This document shows positions 6,064-8,034 of a DNA stretch of 8,034 nucleotides, piece by piece. The stretch is from Deltaproteobacteria bacterium (GTDB lineage Bacteria; Myxococcota; B64-G9), in NCBI GenBank assembly GCA_030591745.1, contig JAUVAM010000134.1:1-8034 (forward strand), read 5' to 3'. The notes beneath the pieces were generated by a model, which was not told the origin of the DNA, did not search any database, and saw only the letters and a list, made by a program, of their open reading frames with translations. A program made the position numbers and the translations under genes. Every line of letters starts with the position of its first letter. Within the stretch, counting starts at the first letter, position 1.

Positions 6064-7357
6064 GAAATTTGGAACGCAACAAGGCCTAAACGCCGATGGT
6101 GACAATCTCGAGAGCGCCCGCGGGTATGACAAGAAACTGCAGGATCTGGGACACTCGCTGGTGGCTTCCCTGTATATGTTGATCCGCAACGTGAAACTCT
6201 ACGATTCGGAGAACGCCATTTTTCATCGCCCCCTGGATCAATGCAAGCAGACCATCAACACCATCGTGGCCATGGACGGCAAGGTGGACCTGCAGGCCGC
6301 GGGCAGTTCGTTCTACCTGAACAACATGCTGCTTCGCATGGATTCCAAGTCCCTGGAGAACGTGCGCTTCCTGCACAAAGAGCTGGAAGAAAAGGATGTG
6401 GGTGGGTTTTTGCTCGATCAGTCGGTGAGTCTGAGCGAGCTACGCAACTTCATTTTCATTTTTTCAAAGGAGAACGAGGAGCAGGCGGGTGAGCAAGGGG
6501 TTTCGGCCAAGAAGTTGGTGTCCTTGAAGTTGCGACGCTTCAAGAAAATCCAAGAGATTCTTGAGAATCAGGACGAGCAGGACGTGAACAAGCGGCTGGA
6601 CCGCAAGCGTTACGCTTTGTTGGCCTATGCCAGGGCCGTCCTGTTCATGCACAAATTCATGCAAGGACAGCGGGGGCAAGGGCCCAAGATCCCCATGGCC
6701 AGAGCCGGGCGTCTGGTCCAGGATTTGGTGGATGTGGTTCATGGTCATCACGCCAACTTTTTGGGCGTCATGTCGGTCAACCACCAGTCCGGCGATCGCT
6801 CCTTTCACGCGGTCAACGTTACCTTGATGTCCATCGTATTTGGCCAGGAAGCCGGACTCCCCAAAGAGCGCTTGCGCGAGTTGGGCATGGTGACTCTCTT
6901 TCACGACATCGGCTGTGTTGATGTGCCGGAAGACATCATGGCCAAGAGCGAGGGCTTAAGTGAAGAGGAGCAGCAACGCATGGCCATGTTGCGTCTCTAT
7001 TCGGTCCAGCGCCTTTTGCGTATGCGGGATCTTTCGCGGCGTACGCTGCATGTGGTCGTGGCGGCCTTCGATCACAAGACCGAATACGGACGTGCTTACA
7101 AGGATCTGAAGGGCAACGTGGGCATGGTGGAGAAACTCACTGAACTCACGGTCTACAGCCGCATCCTGGCCATCACGGATTGTTACGATGAACTGGTCAG
7201 TCTGGGCTACAGCCCTGAACTAGCGCTTACGCTAATGAACTCAGAGCTCAAGCACCGTTTTGACCCCAATATGCTCAAGCGCTTTTTGTTCATGATGAAG
7301 GGTTTGGCCAACCGGATGATGAACGAGTACGGTGAGCAGGTGTCGATTTTTAACTGA
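6056..7357 (+). CDS. HD-GYP-related signalling protein with degenerate motif, 433 aa
   Basis: Residues about 38-137 are an N-terminal domain similar to that of the HEAT-repeat protein just upstream. Residues 140-235 are a charged, helical linker. Residues about 236-415 follow the HD-GYP layout: H251, H283-D284 in F-H-D-I-G, V-P-E-D-I-M-A-K (290-297), A-A-F-D-H-K (336-341), A-I-T-D-C-Y-D-E-L (372-380) and R-F-D-P (401-404). HD-GYP proteins normally hydrolyse cyclic di-GMP with a two- or three-iron centre. Several signature residues are changed here. The Lys of HDIGK is Cys287, the His expected near 314-315 is L-Y, the paired His reads H340-K341, and the GYP loop reads about Y-G-R-A-Y-K (344-349). 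H251, H283, D284, H340 and D375 remain. Catalysis is therefore doubtful, and binding or regulatory function is an alternative. No signal peptide, membrane helix or receiver domain is seen. The gene ends 5 bases from the convergent pgm stop. Confidence 0.85.
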   Translation: MAEKFGTQQGLNADGDNLESARGYDKKLQDLGHSLVASLYMLIRNVKLYDSENAIFHRPLDQCKQTINTIVAMDGKVDLQAAGSSFYLNNMLLRMDSKSLENVRFLHKELEEKDVGGFLLDQSVSLSELRNFIFIFSKENEEQAGEQGVSAKKLVSLKLRRFKKIQEILENQDEQDVNKRLDRKRYALLAYARAVLFMHKFMQGQRGQGPKIPMARAGRLVQDLVDVVHGHHANFLGVMSVNHQSGDRSFHAVNVTLMSIVFGQEAGLPKERLRELGMVTLFHDIGCVDVPEDIMAKSEGLSEEEQQRMAMLRLYSVQRLLRMRDLSRRTLHVVVAAFDHKTEYGRAYKDLKGNVGMVEKLTELTVYSRILAITDCYDELVSLGYSPELALTLMNSELKHRFDPNMLKRFLFMMKGLANRMMNEYGEQVSIFN

Positions 7358-7362
7358 CGGAG

Positions 7363-8034
7363 TTATTCACTCGACACGGCCCGGTGGACGATCTCCTGGG
7401 CCTCGGCCTGAATTTGTTTCAGGTGATCGGGACCGCGAAAACTCTCGGCATAAATTTTGGTGATGTCTTCGGTGCCAGAGGGGCGAGCCGCGAACCAGCC
7501 CTGCTCCGTGACGACCTTAAGGCCGCCGATGGGCGCGTCATTGCCAGGGGCCCTGGTCAGCCTGGCCAGGATGGGATCGCCGGCCAGCTCGTCGTCTTGC
7601 ACTGCTTCGGGAGAGAGTTTTTTCAGGGCGGCTTTCTGTTCGGGCGTGGCCGGAGCATCGATGCGTTCGTAGACCGGCGCGCCGAAGCGCTGGGTGAGCT
7701 CTTCATAGATTAGGCCCGGATCTTTGCCCAGGCGAGCCGTGATTTCGGCGGCCAGGAGATCGAGCAAGATGCCGTCTTTGTCGGTGGTCCAAACCGTGCC
7801 GTCTTGGCGTAAAAACGAGGCGCCGGCGCTTTCTTCGCCTCCGAAGGCAACCTTGCCCTTGAGCAGGCCGTCGACGAACCACTTGAAGCCAACGGGCACC
7901 TCGCACAGGGGGCGGCCCAGATCCTGAGCCACGCGATCGATCATGGAGCTTGAGACCAGGGTTTTGCCCACGGCGGCCTGGGGGCTCCAGGCCGCGCGAT
8001 GCTGGAAGAGATACCAGATGGCCACGGCCAGGTA
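7363..8034 (-). CDS. pgm: Phosphoglucomutase, C-terminal 223 residues (partial)
   Basis: The frame is open from the right edge to TAA at 7363-7365; the gene starts outside the window, so an in-frame GTG at 8025 is not the start. The fragment resembles the C-terminal 40% of E. coli-type Pgm (about 546 aa, alpha-D-glucose-1,6-bisphosphate dependent). That enzyme interconverts glucose 1-phosphate and glucose 6-phosphate at the branch between glycolysis and glycogen, UDP-glucose or cell-envelope sugar synthesis. Visible landmarks, numbered within the fragment, are V-G-K-T-L-V-S-S (22-29), V-P-V-G-F-K-W-F (46-53), the sugar-binding G-E-E-S-A-G loop (66-71), T-D-K-D-G (84-88) and the phosphate-binding R-P-S-G-T loop (184-188). 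The catalytic Ser loop and metal site lie outside the window. The family call is firm. Confidence 0.95.
   Translation of the reverse strand, partial: YLAVAIWYLFQHRAAWSPQAAVGKTLVSSSMIDRVAQDLGRPLCEVPVGFKWFVDGLLKGKVAFGGEESAGASFLRQDGTVWTTDKDGILLDLLAAEITARLGKDPGLIYEELTQRFGAPVYERIDAPATPEQKAALKKLSPEAVQDDELAGDPILARLTRAPGNDAPIGGLKVVTEQGWFAARPSGTEDITKIYAESFRGPDHLKQIQAEAQEIVHRAVSSE

Overview
The window looks like a chromosomal piece of a fairly GC-rich Gram-negative bacterium. A member of the Myxococcota/Bradymonadota side of the old Deltaproteobacteria is most likely. The reasons are a very cysteine-rich lipoprotein with EGF-like repeats, and adjacent genes for a HEAT-repeat protein and an HD-GYP-related protein that share a type of N-terminal domain I associate with that group. 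This placement is inference from gene style; there is no rRNA or other marker in the window.

Layout from left to right. Bases 1-87 hold the last 28 codons of a plus-strand class I/II aminotransferase of the AlaC/LL-diaminopimelate aminotransferase kind. It converges, with a 6-base gap, on a minus-strand gene (94-1494) for a 466-residue secreted lipoprotein with 69 cysteines, built from tandem EGF-like repeats and a duplicated 20-cysteine module. A short divergent promoter region (about 1495-1571) separates it from a plus-strand run of four tightly spaced genes. These are a metallo-beta-lactamase-fold hydrolase (about 1572-2420), an RNB-family exoribonuclease (2428-4212), a HEAT-repeat protein (4246-6063) and an HD-GYP-related protein (6056-7357, overlapping the previous gene by 8 bases). 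The run converges, 5 bases apart, on the C-terminal part of a minus-strand phosphoglucomutase (pgm, 7363 to beyond the right edge).

The four-gene run is probably one transcription unit. The last two genes are the tightest pair. Their N-terminal regions of about 85 residues can be aligned by eye, so they look like two proteins that share one input or docking module and carry different outputs: a HEAT solenoid in one, and an HD-GYP-like domain that has lost several signature residues in the other. This pair, linked to an RNA exonuclease and an MBL hydrolase, is the most interesting part of the window. The lipoprotein, with its nested internal duplications, is the second. No tRNA, rRNA, CRISPR array, insertion sequence or phage feature is visible, and there is no gene-free stretch longer than about 80 bases.
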